From contig CALVAC010000017.1 of the NCBI GenBank assembly GCA_944325435.1, positions 1 to 64,000 of the forward strand: a stretch of DNA of 64,000 nt, given 5' to 3'. The position numbers were made by a program, and so were the translations under genes. The stretch is from an uncultured Bacteroidales bacterium. GTDB lineage: Bacteria; Bacteroidota; Bacteroidia; Bacteroidales; UBA932. This document shows, one piece after another, positions 54,071 to 63,452 of this stretch. How positions within the stretch are numbered: the first letter of the stretch is position 1; every line of letters begins with the position of its first letter. The notes beneath the pieces are model-generated. The model saw only the letters and a list, made by a program, of their open reading frames with translations. It was not told where the DNA came from and searched no databases.

Positions 54071-56290
54071 ATGAAAGACAATATGCTGAAATTCTTTTTC
54101 ATAATACTGTCAGCAGCCTTCATTGCAGGAGGGTGCTCGAAAGACAATACTGGAGAAGAGAGCCATCAGGAAAATCCGGGTATGGAACTTCCGGAAAATG
54201 TCTTCGATGAAAATGTCACCAGGTATTTCACCGAGGTCACCGGTTCATATATAAGAGTGTCATCCGGTATTCCCGCCAGCTGCATACCGGAAGAAGGGGA
54301 TGTGATTGTCTGCCTTGCTACCGAAAATACGCCTTACGGATACCTCGGACGGATAATGTCCATTGAGGAAACTCCCGATGGTTATGTCTGGCATACCGGG
54401 CAGGCAGCTTTGACAGATGCGTTCGAGTCCCTCCATATGGATGAAAGCGTGGATGTCATGGCGCAAGTCGAGGGAATGGTGGATGAAGACGGCAATAGCT
54501 ATGACTTTGAAGTGGTGGACAATTCTGTCTGGGACGAAATCAATCCGGTCAATGACGGGAATGATGACACACCTGATGACGATGCAGGCACTAAAGCCGG
54601 AGCCGGCGGATACGCGGATGCGACAATCCGTCTGCCGCTTGACGATATCGAAATAGGAGGCGCTGCCTTGAGCGGTTCCCTGTATATCTCCACCAGAATC
54701 GACCTGGCTATAGATATCAGCGACTGGAAACTGCAGTATGCCAATCTCGAAGTCACCCCACGCATAGGAACAGACATAGAGCTCAATGCCGACATCAGTG
54801 TCGGAGAAGAAATCACATTGTTTGAACACCAGTTCCCTCTCGGGGCGATTACCGTAGGATATGTAGTCCTCTGTCCTGTCCTGAACATTGAACTTACTGC
54901 AGGTTTTGACGGGGAAATTACAGTCAAGGCTTCCATGAAGAACGAATTCATGAATATGAAATACTTCGTGAAGTATGAGAACGGGGAATGGAAGAAATGG
55001 TATGATGACCAGACGGTCTCAGAAGGGAACAGATGCAGGGCCGCATCGTTGGAAATGAGCGGGGAACTGTACACTGAAGCCACGGCCGGCCTGACAGTAG
55101 GGCTGTACAGCGCGGATATGATAGGGATTAGCCTCGATGCAGTAGGAAGACATTCTGTGCAAGGAGAATATTCTCTCAGCGACAAGGATCTGTTCAAGGC
55201 CGACAAGCAAGTGGGAATAGAACGTACTCTGCACGGGGAACTTACATTCTTCGTCGATTTTCTCGGAGAAGCCGCCGATTTCGAAAAAACTGTAAAGACC
55301 GGCAATCTGCTTCTGGGCGTGACGCCTGTCAGCCTTTTCCCGGGAGTGTCCGATCTTGCAGCCGAGCTCCAGGACCAGGTGATAGGAGTGTCATCGCGCT
55401 GGGACACCGATGACAATCTTCTTTCAGTGGAATATGGGATTGCGCTGCTTGATGATGACCATCAGCCAATAGAATTCAGGAAATTAGGTTCGGTACCGGA
55501 ACCGGCCGCTGTCAGAAGTACGGCGGATGCGGAAAACATATCGTTCGAAGTGGACAGGACCGGTGACTACATAATCGTCTCTTATGTAGAACACGAAAAT
55601 TCAAGGTATCTGGGAGAGGAAATCGAAGTAAAGGGAAATGTCCTCAACCCGTGGAGGGTCTATGACAAACTTGTGAAGACTGTAGAAACAGTCGACGGTA
55701 AATGTGAATATGTCTATGACGAATACGGAAGGCTGACACAGGTAACGGTAGACGATTTTGATTATAATGACCATATTGTTATAAATATGCTTTATGAGGG
55801 AAACACTCTTACAATAAACATCCCTTTTGAAGATTCTCCTGTAGATTTGGTATTTACAATGGACGAGAACGGCTATATAATGAATGATGCCCTTGGAAAC
55901 AGTGATGATCCTTACTTTGAATATGATGCCGATTATAATTTGAAGAACAATTACTATTACCCGGGAGACAATGTATGGGAAAACGGCAATCTCACAAGAG
56001 GCAGCACACTCTCGATGGAGATGGATGAATACACCTATACCAGTATGGAAAACAAAGTCAATATGTTTTTCTACGACTCGGAAATCAATATTATCGGTGG
56101 AGGCTTCAAGGGGCATGTAAGCAGAAATCTCATTGCTACAGCAAAATGGGAATTCGGTATCTCTACCTATGAATACACCCTGGATGAAGATGGATATGTC
56201 ACTGCAATGATGGAACATTATAGGGGACGATATCCCGATGGAGAGCCGCTCAATTACGACCTTGAATACAGGTTGACCTATTATGAATAG
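54071..56290 (+). CDS. Array lipoprotein D (large)
   Basis: 739-residue predicted lipoprotein (lipobox AGGC, Cys 22). The first ~530 residues are unrecognised and strand-rich (VIVCLATENTPYGYLGRIMS, RLPLDDIEIGGAALSGSLYI, SIEY-like stretches), with a D/N/G linker at 160-178. From about 533 the array module begins: KLVKTVETVDGKCEYVYDEYG, W-E-N-G-N-L near 636, MENKVNMFFYDSEINI, GHVSRNLIATAKW, and STYEYTLDEDGYVTAMM with end LEYRLTYYE. It is 41 bp after the frameshifted copy. The N-terminal part may be the variable, binding part and the module a common stalk or cap; inference only. Confidence 0.72.
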   Translation: MKDNMLKFFFIILSAAFIAGGCSKDNTGEESHQENPGMELPENVFDENVTRYFTEVTGSYIRVSSGIPASCIPEEGDVIVCLATENTPYGYLGRIMSIEETPDGYVWHTGQAALTDAFESLHMDESVDVMAQVEGMVDEDGNSYDFEVVDNSVWDEINPVNDGNDDTPDDDAGTKAGAGGYADATIRLPLDDIEIGGAALSGSLYISTRIDLAIDISDWKLQYANLEVTPRIGTDIELNADISVGEEITLFEHQFPLGAITVGYVVLCPVLNIELTAGFDGEITVKASMKNEFMNMKYFVKYENGEWKKWYDDQTVSEGNRCRAASLEMSGELYTEATAGLTVGLYSADMIGISLDAVGRHSVQGEYSLSDKDLFKADKQVGIERTLHGELTFFVDFLGEAADFEKTVKTGNLLLGVTPVSLFPGVSDLAAELQDQVIGVSSRWDTDDNLLSVEYGIALLDDDHQPIEFRKLGSVPEPAAVRSTADAENISFEVDRTGDYIIVSYVEHENSRYLGEEIEVKGNVLNPWRVYDKLVKTVETVDGKCEYVYDEYGRLTQVTVDDFDYNDHIVINMLYEGNTLTINIPFEDSPVDLVFTMDENGYIMNDALGNSDDPYFEYDADYNLKNNYYYPGDNVWENGNLTRGSTLSMEMDEYTYTSMENKVNMFFYDSEINIIGGGFKGHVSRNLIATAKWEFGISTYEYTLDEDGYVTAMMEHYRGRYPDGEPLNYDLEYRLTYYE

Positions 56291-56422
56291 CCCGGTCATA
56301 CTGCCGGTTTACCCTTGTTCTTGAAAGACTTCGGATGTCCTGACGATACGGAAAAGACAGGATGAATGCCGAGGCCTGTGGCTTGGATTTTGCAATTGAC
56401 TGCGCTGCTATTTTTTACAGAA

Positions 56423-56827
56423 ATGAATGCGGCATTGAAAATAACTTCCGTACTGCTTGCTTTCGGCATCGGTTTCTCCGCTGCCGCACAGAACCGGTCG
56501 TATGATGTCTTTATACCGATAGCCAAATATATGAAGAAAGGGGATGCGGACAGGCTCTCGGCATGGTTTGCAGACAATCTGGAGATTACTATCCTGTCCA
56601 GCACCAATGATTCCAGCAGGAACCAGGCCAGGCAGATAATGAAGGCATTCTTCAATTCTTATACTCCGAGGACATTCACTATCGACCACAAGGCAGGACG
56701 CTCCAATATGAAATATGCTCTCGGCTCCCTGTCTGCCGGCGGGGAGAAATTCATTGTGACAATCTTTGTATCCTGCAAGGAGGACACTTACAAGATACAG
56801 CAGCTGAAAATAGAGAGAATAGAATGA
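56423..56827 (+). CDS. DUF4783 domain-containing protein
   Basis: 134-residue secreted or periplasmic protein. It begins with a signal peptide (MNAALKITSVLLAFGIGFSAAAQ, first 20 residues hydrophobic; A-A-A cleavage) and continues with PIAKYMKKGDADRLSAWFADNLEIT, typical of the NTF2-like DUF4783 family of Bacteroidota; function unknown. ATG 56423 is chosen because it starts the signal peptide. After its stop comes the sigma-54 promoter. Confidence 0.82.
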   Translation: MNAALKITSVLLAFGIGFSAAAQNRSYDVFIPIAKYMKKGDADRLSAWFADNLEITILSSTNDSSRNQARQIMKAFFNSYTPRTFTIDHKAGRSNMKYALGSLSAGGEKFIVTIFVSCKEDTYKIQQLKIERIE

Positions 56828-56861
56828 TTTTTATCCGGAATCTATACAATTTTTTAGAATT

Positions 56862-56877
56862 TGGCACGCAGTTTGCA
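56862..56877 (+). promoter_or_regulatory. Sigma-54 promoter
   Basis: TGGCACG-CAGT-TTGCA at 56862-56877 matches the -24/-12 consensus (TGGCACG-N4-TTGCW) at every fixed base, with exactly 10 bp between GG (56863-56864) and GC (56875-56876). The predicted start is about 12 bp past GC, near 56888. No sigma-54 activator gene is in the window. Confidence 0.72.
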
Positions 56878-56888
56878 AATTCTCTAAA

Positions 56889-56958
56889 TCGGTTAGTTTA
56901 GTTGTTAATAATATGGTTATAGTGAGCAGGAGCCCTCGTGAGAGTGCTCCTGTTTTTT
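56889..56958 (+). ncRNA. Small RNA candidate behind the sigma-54 promoter
   Basis: The predicted transcript runs from about 56888 to the terminator T-run at 56953-56958, about 70 nt, with no ORF of its own: a 34-codon ATG frame from 56913 runs through the terminator and ends at 57017. The 5' half is A/T-rich and unpaired. It lies between DUF4783 and guaB, which has its own -7 box at 57022. A premature leader for guaB is the other possibility. Inference from promoter and terminator only. Confidence 0.5.
56926..56958 (+). terminator. Intrinsic terminator upstream of guaB
   Basis: CAGGAGC (56927-56933) pairs with GCTCCTG (56946-56952), a 12-nt loop, G-T closing pair and six T (56953-56958). It would end either the sigma-54 transcript or read-through from DUF4783. 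Confidence 0.85.
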
Positions 56959-57021
56959 GTGTGTCTATGAAATCCGCAAAAAAGCATCGTGATTCCGGCA
57001 GTATATATAAGGAATAATCAC

Positions 57022-57029
57022 TATATTTG
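57022..57029 (+). promoter_or_regulatory. -7 box of the guaB operon
   Basis: TATATTTG at 57022-57029; the -33 is not clear. A start near 57033 leaves about 15 nt to the guaB ATG. Confidence 0.6.
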
Positions 57030-57047
57030 CAGTTAAAATTTTTACGG

Positions 57048-58517
57048 ATGCAGACTATAGTTAATTCTCAGATTCCCGAAGGGCTCACCTTCGATGATGT
57101 ATTGCTTGTTCCTGCACGCTCTGAGGTCCTGCCTCGAGATGTAGATGTCACTACAGAGTTTTCAAGAAATATCAGACTCCACACACCGATAGTGTCTGCC
57201 GCAATGGATACTGTGACGGAGTCGGAGCTGGCCATCGCTATTGCAAGGGCCGGCGGTATCGGTGTGATCCATAAGAACATGACCATAGAGCAGCAGGTTG
57301 CCCAGGTGCGCAGGGTGAAAAGAGCGGAGAACGGCATGATATATGACCCGATCACCATCCGTCCGGATGCGACTGTGGGGGCTGCCCTCGGGATGATGGC
57401 ACAGCATCACATAGGCGGTATCCCTGTGGTGGATGCCAACAACTATCTCATAGGCATCGTGACCAACAGGGACCTCAGGTTCCAGGACAATATGGGCCTG
57501 CCTGTGTCGGAAGTCATGACATCGGAGAACCTTGTGACCGCTCCTCAGGGGATAGGGCTCGAGGAGGCCACCAATATAATAAGGAACCATAAGTTCGAGA
57601 AACTTCCTGTCGTAGACAAGGACGGGAAACTGGTGGGTCTGATCACATACAAGGACCTTATGAAGATCAAGGACAATCCTATAGCGTCCAAGGATTCCAA
57701 AGGCCGTCTTCTCGTGGCGGCTGCCGTGGGAGTGAAATCCGACACCATAGAGAGGATAGAGATGCTCACAAGTGCAGGTGCGGATGCCGTGGTGGTAGAT
57801 ACGGCCCACGGTCATTCCGTATATGTGATTGATGTCATCCGGAAAGCCTGCAAGGCTCTTCCTGGCATAGAGATAGTTGCCGGAAACGTGGCTACGGGCG
57901 AGGCTGCAAAGGCTCTTGCCGATGCAGGAGTGAGCGGAGTCAAGGTCGGTATCGGACCGGGCTCAATCTGCACGACCCGCGTGATCGCCGGTGTCGGTAT
58001 GCCTCAGCTCACTGCGGTGATGCTTGCGGCAGAGGCCCTCAAGGGAACAGGCGTCCCTATCATAGCAGATGGCGGAATCAGGTATTCCGGAGATGTTGTC
58101 AAGGCTCTGGCTGCCGGAGCGAGCACCATTATGGCCGGATCCCTCTTCGCCGGGGTCGAGGAATCACCTGGGGACACCATCATTCTTAACGGAAGAAAGT
58201 TCAAGTCATACAGGGGTATGGGATCTCTGGAGGCTATGCAGCAGGGTTCCAAGGACAGGTATTTCCAGGATATGGAGGAAGACGTGAAGAAGCTTGTGCC
58301 GGAAGGTATCGTGGCCCAGGTGCCATACAAGGGAACTCTTGCCGAGGTGGTCTACCAGCTTGTCGGCGGACTCCGTGCGGGAATGGGCTATGTCGGAGCC
58401 AAGGACATAAAGTCGCTCCGTTCTGCAAAGTTCGTCCGTATCACCAATGCCGGATATATCGAGAGCCATCCGCACGATGTGACCATCACGCGTGAGTCTC
58501 CAAATTATTCCAGGTAA
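57048..58517 (+). CDS. guaB: Inosine-5'-monophosphate dehydrogenase
   Basis: First committed step to GMP: IMP to XMP with NAD. Its 489 residues carry the catalytic barrel split by two CBS domains (about 95-210: [19 protein letters not shown], and [11 protein letters not shown]), the active loop GPGSICTTR with Cys 308, and the flap end region [16 protein letters not shown] 57048 is chosen over TTG 57027, which overlaps the -7 box. The stop TAA shares an A with the ATG of the next gene. Confidence 0.97.
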   Translation: MQTIVNSQIPEGLTFDDVLLVPARSEVLPRDVDVTTEFSRNIRLHTPIVSAAMDTVTESELAIAIARAGGIGVIHKNMTIEQQVAQVRRVKRAENGMIYDPITIRPDATVGAALGMMAQHHIGGIPVVDANNYLIGIVTNRDLRFQDNMGLPVSEVMTSENLVTAPQGIGLEEATNIIRNHKFEKLPVVDKDGKLVGLITYKDLMKIKDNPIASKDSKGRLLVAAAVGVKSDTIERIEMLTSAGADAVVVDTAHGHSVYVIDVIRKACKALPGIEIVAGNVATGEAAKALADAGVSGVKVGIGPGSICTTRVIAGVGMPQLTAVMLAAEALKGTGVPIIADGGIRYSGDVVKALAAGASTIMAGSLFAGVEESPGDTIILNGRKFKSYRGMGSLEAMQQGSKDRYFQDMEEDVKKLVPEGIVAQVPYKGTLAEVVYQLVGGLRAGMGYVGAKDIKSLRSAKFVRITNAGYIESHPHDVTITRESPNYSR

Positions 58518-59374
58518 TGCTCCGGCCGGCTATTGCAGTATTTCTGTCCCTGCTTTCTGCCTTCTGCTTCAGTTCCTGCAAACTGGTCAATTCCATTCTG
58601 CATGATGAGGAAGTGGTAGCGAAAGTGGGGAACAGTATGTTATATAAGAGTGAAGTCACCAGGCTGATTCCTCAGGGGATATCCGGGGATGACAGCCTGC
58701 GTCTGGCAATGCAGTATATCAACTCCTGGGCATCGGATATGGTATATCTCGATGTGGCCGAAAAGCAGCTCTCCAAGGAGCAGAAGGATGTGTCCAAGGA
58801 GCTTGAGGCTTATCGCCGGTCCCTCCTGAAGTACCGCTACGAGCAGCTGTATGTCAATGAAAGGCTTGACACTGCAGTCACCACGGATGAGATAGAGGAG
58901 TATTTCAATGCGCATCAGGAGGATTTCCGTCTGGCCAGGCCGATTGTAAAGGCCAGAAGCATGAAGATACTGGCGGAATCTCCGGATTACGGGCAGCTGA
59001 AGAAGCTGATGGCATCTACAGAGGAAGGCGAGTGGGAGGAGGATATGGAGGGGAACACCTCTGCGGACAGGCTGAGGGACTATTCAGGGCGTTGGATAGA
59101 TGCCGGTACTCTTGCGGAGGAGCTGGAGACGGATGTGCAGTCCATTCTTCCGCTTGAAGCCGGAAGCTTTGTCGAGACAGCCGGTTCTGACGGCAAGAGG
59201 AATGTGGCATATCTCCTCGATGTGGTCCCGGAAGGCAGCATACCGCCGGTGGAGTTCTGCAGCCAGAGGATAGAGGATATTATCCTCAGTGCACGGAAAC
59301 ATTACCTCACCTCATCTCTGGAACAGGAATTGCTAATGGATGCGCGCGATAAAGGTAAATTTGTAATATACTGA
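58517..59374 (+). CDS. SurA-like periplasmic lipoprotein (PPIase-related)
   Basis: 285-residue lipoprotein (lipobox FSSC, Cys 21) with a SurA/PrsA-type chaperone layout: KVGNSMLYKSEVTRLIPQGIS near the N-terminus (the VGN...Y/I..EV pattern), helical core (LSKEQKDVSKELEAYRRSL), then ITTDEIEEYF-like TTDEIEEYFNAHQEDFRLARPI. A clear parvulin active site (with the G-G-x-L-G/H motifs) is not visible, so it is probably a chaperone without isomerase activity. Start overlaps guaB stop (TAATG); surA-like gene follows 4 bp later. Confidence 0.78.
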   Translation: MLRPAIAVFLSLLSAFCFSSCKLVNSILHDEEVVAKVGNSMLYKSEVTRLIPQGISGDDSLRLAMQYINSWASDMVYLDVAEKQLSKEQKDVSKELEAYRRSLLKYRYEQLYVNERLDTAVTTDEIEEYFNAHQEDFRLARPIVKARSMKILAESPDYGQLKKLMASTEEGEWEEDMEGNTSADRLRDYSGRWIDAGTLAEELETDVQSILPLEAGSFVETAGSDGKRNVAYLLDVVPEGSIPPVEFCSQRIEDIILSARKHYLTSSLEQELLMDARDKGKFVIY

Positions 59375-59378
59375 TAAG

Positions 59379-60776
59379 ATGAAATATATTAGGACAGTCC
59401 TTGTTGCTCTTCTGGCGGGATGCTCTCTTGCCGCATCGGCCCAGAAATATTCCAACGGGCTTATCGACAAGTCGGTAGCAGTGGTCGGGAATGAAATGAT
59501 CATGCTTTCCCAGATAGAGCAGGAGGTTCAGATGCTCAGGGCGCAGGGCATGGCATCGGACCGCAATGTCAGATGCGAGATACTTGAGCAGATGCTTGAG
59601 TCCAAGCTCTTCCTTATGCAGGCGAGGGTCGATTCCCTTGTCGTAAACCAGGATATGGTGGAGGGCGACCTGACCAGCAGGGTGGATCAGATACGTACCC
59701 AGCTCGGTGGAGACGAGGAGGTGGAGAAATATTTCGGGAAACCTCTCTACAGACTGCGTGACGAATGGCGCAGGACACTCGAGGACCAGAACCTCACCAT
59801 GATGATGCAGCAGGAGATAGTGAAGAAGATTCCTGACCTGACTCCGTATGATGTCGAGAAGTATGTAGAGAAGACGGATCCGCAGGATCTGCCGCTGGTG
59901 CCGATTAAGTACAGGCTCAGCCAGATATGTATCTATCCGGACCGCGAGGCGGCCAACAATGCTGTCAAGGAGAGACTGCTCGCATTGAGGGAGAGGATAA
60001 TAAACGGGGAGAAATTCTCCACCCTTGCGAGGATATATTCCCAGGATGAGGGAAGCGCAAGGAGGGGAGGAGAGCTCGGTATGGCATCCAAGTCGGTATT
60101 CTGGCCGGCATTCTCTGATGCGGCCATGGCTCTGAAACCGGGAGTGGTCTCCCAGATTGTGGAGACGCCGGATGGATTCCATATCATCGAAGTCCTTGAG
60201 AAAAAAGGGGATATGTTCAATGCGAGACATATTCTGATGAAACCTGAATATACGTCGGATGACATGGAGAAGGCATTCAAGGTGCTTGACAGTCTCAAGA
60301 CCGAGATAGAGGGTAACAATATCCCTTTCGAGCTTGCGGCCCGATTCTATTCCGAAGATCCCGCTTCCAGAACAAATGGAGGGCAGATGGCAGATCCCAA
60401 CACAGGTTCCGCATACTTCGAGATAGACCAGCTGAAACCGCAGGACTACAATGCCATCAAGGATCTCAAGGAAGGCGAGATATCGGCACCTTTCGAGTCC
60501 AAGGACAACGAGGGAAGGGGGGCTACGGACCCGAATTCCGGAAGTACGGTCTACAAGATAATCAAGGTGGACAGGATACTCCCGTCCCATCCTGCATCAT
60601 TTGACAATGACTATGACCTCCTGTTGTCTCAGGCGCAGCAGGAGAAGCAGATGGAGGCGATCGATGACTTCATCGACTCCAAGATTTCCACGACATATAT
60701 CGTCCTTGACCCGATGTTCAGTGACTGTCCGTTCGAGAGGGAGGGCTGGTATGCAAAATTCAAGGAAGCAGAATAG
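59379..60776 (+). CDS. surA: SurA-like peptidyl-prolyl cis-trans isomerase
   Basis: 465-residue periplasmic chaperone for outer-membrane proteins. Signal peptide (MKYIRTVLVALLAGCSLAAS, then A-Q), SurA N-domain (SVAVVGNEMIMLSQIEQEVQML) and two parvulin domains: the first around 170-275 (KYRLSQICIYP, GGELGMASKSVFWPAF, VETPDGFHIIEV), the second about 280-400 (ARHILMKPEYTSDDM, FYSEDPASRTNGGQM). A C-terminal part closes the chain. It lies 4 bp after the lipoprotein chaperone and 6 bp before the OstA-like gene: a tight envelope-biogenesis unit following guaB. Confidence 0.92.
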   Translation: MKYIRTVLVALLAGCSLAASAQKYSNGLIDKSVAVVGNEMIMLSQIEQEVQMLRAQGMASDRNVRCEILEQMLESKLFLMQARVDSLVVNQDMVEGDLTSRVDQIRTQLGGDEEVEKYFGKPLYRLRDEWRRTLEDQNLTMMMQQEIVKKIPDLTPYDVEKYVEKTDPQDLPLVPIKYRLSQICIYPDREAANNAVKERLLALRERIINGEKFSTLARIYSQDEGSARRGGELGMASKSVFWPAFSDAAMALKPGVVSQIVETPDGFHIIEVLEKKGDMFNARHILMKPEYTSDDMEKAFKVLDSLKTEIEGNNIPFELAARFYSEDPASRTNGGQMADPNTGSAYFEIDQLKPQDYNAIKDLKEGEISAPFESKDNEGRGATDPNSGSTVYKIIKVDRILPSHPASFDNDYDLLLSQAQQEKQMEAIDDFIDSKISTTYIVLDPMFSDCPFEREGWYAKFKEAE

Positions 60777-60782
60777 TTCCAG

Positions 60783-63419
60783 ATGCCCATCCGCAGTATT
60801 CTCATAACCGCAGCCGCAATTCTGTCCGTTTTCCTGACCTCTGCGGGCCTGTATGCCCAGGAGCAGCAGGAGGACAGTCTTGTGCGTCTTGACTATGGCG
60901 AGTCGGCCGAATTGCTCGAAATCAACGGGCAGAATATCAGGAAGGTCATCGGCAAGGCACAGTTCTTCCACAACAATACATATCTTCTGTGTGACACGGC
61001 AATGTGGAACATAGACACCAAGGTCATCGACGCGATAGGGAACGTGAGCATCATCCAGGATGGAACGGTCCTCACGAGCGACAAGATGGTCTACAGGATA
61101 GACTTCAACCTTGCGGAATTCAGAGGCGACATCGTCCAGCTTGAGGACAGTGACCACAATACCCTCAGGACAAGGCATCTTGACTATAATACAAAAGACA
61201 GTGTGGCGGTATTTGCGGACGGCGGATCGATGCGGGACAAGGATGGGCAGATAATCGAGAGCGAGAGGGGGACATACGATGCGAAGATAAAGACATTCAC
61301 ATTCCGTAACGATGTGAACATGTTCACGGATTCCATATTTGTCAAGACTACGACCCTGAAATACGAGTCCGACCTGAATCTTGCGACATTCGGCCGTGGA
61401 ACGGATGCATGGCAGGAGGACAATATGCTGTCTGCGGATGCCGGCTGGTATGACAGGGGAAGGGAGATATTCTTCTTCAGGGACAATGTCCACGTGATGA
61501 CCGACACGCAGGAGGGCTGGAGCGATTCCCTGTATTTCTACAGGAACACGTTGGATGTCGTGATGCTCGGCAATGCGCAGGTCACTGACACCACAAGGAA
61601 TGTCTCGGGACTTGCCGGAAGGATAGAGTATGTGGATTCCGTTTCCAAGGTCACCATGACAAGGAAACCTGCGGTAATATCTGAAGTCGAGGACGGCGGA
61701 CAGAGGGACACTGTCTATTTCGGGGCGGATTCCCTCATATATTATACTGTGCGCAAATGTGACATAGATTCCGTGACAGTGGATGCTTCCGCCCAGCGGC
61801 TCGCATATTTTGAAACTGATCCTGTTGGCAATTACCGCAAGAAAGCGGCGGAAGAGGCAGCAAAGGCAGCGGCGGAAGCTGCAAAGAACGACCCTAACCG
61901 TCCTCCGGTCCGCAAGCCGGATCAAAAGTCCGGAGCATCAGGGAACGGTACTGCAGGACAGCAGTCAATGTCAGGCAGTGAGACGGATACGGCCCGTACG
62001 CCGGAGGATTCGGAGATTCCTGTGGCGGGCGATGGAGCGGATGCTACGGCAGATTCTCTGGATACAGGAGCCGGGCCACTTGCGACAGGGCTGGATTCGC
62101 TTGCTGTAGGGGCGGATTCTCTTGCCCTTGCGGATTCTGTCTCCCTTGCGGATTCAATTGCGGTCGCTCCGGCACCGCCTGACACTACAGAGATCGGATT
62201 CGTGACAGCATTGCGTAATGTCAAGGTCTACAGGAAAAACATGCAGATTGTCTGCGATTCGCTGGAATATACGGACCTGGATTCCCTTGCCCGTCTTTAC
62301 AAAAGTCCTGTCATCTGGAATGAGGTCACCCAGCAGTATTCTGCTGACAGCATTACTGCAGTCATCCGCAACAATGCGATGGAAAAGGCCGCCCTCATGT
62401 CCAATGCCTTTATCCATATGCAGTCTGAGGATACCTTGTATTACAACCAGATCAAGTCCACCGAGATGCTGGCGTTCTTCAGCAAGGAAGGGGAACTGAC
62501 CAGGTTTGATGCGCTCGGAGGCGCGCTCGGGATGTTTTTCCTTGAAGAGAACGACGCGATAGCCACTGTAAACAAGAAGGATTCGAAGATGCTTTCGGCC
62601 ACTTTCAAGGATGGGGAGATAGAAAGGGTCTATTATTATGATGAGGCCAAAAGTGATGCATATCCGGTCGTGCAGTTGCCGAAAGAGGAACAGCGTCTCA
62701 AGGGATTCAACTGGCTGCCTAAGCTCCGTCCGGCGGACAGGACTGCGGTCACCCCGTTGTCTCCGCGTCCATCGGAACGCTCCGGATATCTTTCGCATCC
62801 GCGAGCGGCATACATACAGACGGACATCTATTTCCCTGGTTATATTTCAGACATATACCGTCAGATAGCAGTAAGGGACTCTCTTGAACGGCTGAGGGCG
62901 ATAGAACAGAGACAGGCTGAAGCCCGGGAGAAGGCATTCGAGGAGCAGCGGCATCTGGATTCTCTTGCAAGATTGGATTCCATTGCTGCAGTGGACTCTA
63001 TTGCGAAGGCGGACAGCATTGCGGTGGCGGATTCCCTTGCGGAGATGCAGAAAAAATTCGAGGCTGACAGTATAGCACGTGCCGACAGCATAGCAGCCGC
63101 ACAGAAAGCCCTTGCGATGACTGACAGACAGCTCAGGAAAGAGAAGGCTCGCGAAGAACGCAAGGCAGCGAGAGAGCAGCGCAGAAAGGAGAAGGAGGAA
63201 AGGTGGGCTGAGCTTGACAGACGGGATACCGAAAAAGCCGAGAATAAGGAGGCCAGAAAAGCGGAACGGTTGAGGGAGAAGAAACGGAAACTGCTGATGA
63301 AAGAGATAGAGCAGCAGAAGAAGGATGCAGCCGTTCTCGAAAGATATATCCGCCGTCTTGAGGAACGGCAGGCGAAAAAAGAGGTGCGTCAGTCCAAAAA
63401 ACAGGGCGGCAATCCATAA
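60783..63419 (+). CDS. OstA-like protein with long repetitive C-terminus
   Basis: 878-residue exported protein of the OstA-like (LptA/LptD N-terminal fold) group in Bacteroidota, thought to act in lipopolysaccharide transport. After a signal peptide (SILITAAAILSVFLTSAGLYAQ, last residues AYAQ-like) the first ~330 residues hold repeated strands (NTYLLCDTAMWNIDTKVIDA, TLKYESDLNLATFGR). A Pro/Ala/Asp insert with D-S-L-A-x-A-D-S units lies at about 380-465, further OstA-like strands to 690, then more D-S-(I/L)-A repeats and a K/E/R-rich coiled coil to the end. It follows surA by 6 bp. Confidence 0.82.
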   Translation: MPIRSILITAAAILSVFLTSAGLYAQEQQEDSLVRLDYGESAELLEINGQNIRKVIGKAQFFHNNTYLLCDTAMWNIDTKVIDAIGNVSIIQDGTVLTSDKMVYRIDFNLAEFRGDIVQLEDSDHNTLRTRHLDYNTKDSVAVFADGGSMRDKDGQIIESERGTYDAKIKTFTFRNDVNMFTDSIFVKTTTLKYESDLNLATFGRGTDAWQEDNMLSADAGWYDRGREIFFFRDNVHVMTDTQEGWSDSLYFYRNTLDVVMLGNAQVTDTTRNVSGLAGRIEYVDSVSKVTMTRKPAVISEVEDGGQRDTVYFGADSLIYYTVRKCDIDSVTVDASAQRLAYFETDPVGNYRKKAAEEAAKAAAEAAKNDPNRPPVRKPDQKSGASGNGTAGQQSMSGSETDTARTPEDSEIPVAGDGADATADSLDTGAGPLATGLDSLAVGADSLALADSVSLADSIAVAPAPPDTTEIGFVTALRNVKVYRKNMQIVCDSLEYTDLDSLARLYKSPVIWNEVTQQYSADSITAVIRNNAMEKAALMSNAFIHMQSEDTLYYNQIKSTEMLAFFSKEGELTRFDALGGALGMFFLEENDAIATVNKKDSKMLSATFKDGEIERVYYYDEAKSDAYPVVQLPKEEQRLKGFNWLPKLRPADRTAVTPLSPRPSERSGYLSHPRAAYIQTDIYFPGYISDIYRQIAVRDSLERLRAIEQRQAEAREKAFEEQRHLDSLARLDSIAAVDSIAKADSIAVADSLAEMQKKFEADSIARADSIAAAQKALAMTDRQLRKEKAREERKAAREQRRKEKEERWAELDRRDTEKAENKEARKAERLREKKRKLLMKEIEQQKKDAAVLERYIRRLEERQAKKEVRQSKKQGGNP
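62087..62157 (+). repeat. In-gene repeats coding for DSLA/ADS units
   Basis: Short degenerate repeats (GATTC followed by CTTGC-type codons) inside the OstA-like gene encode L-D-S-L-A-V-G-A-D-S-L-A-L-A-D-S and on. A second tract with D-S-I-A-x-A-D-S units lies near 62950-63080. They may vary in copy number between strains. Confidence 0.6.
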
Positions 63420-63452
63420 GCCGCCCGTGATATACTGTGTCCTGTCAGGACC

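Noticed and set aside
56913-57017. 34-codon ORF from ATG 56913
   Set aside because: It passes through a strong terminator and the guaB -7 region, and the peptide has no recognisable features.
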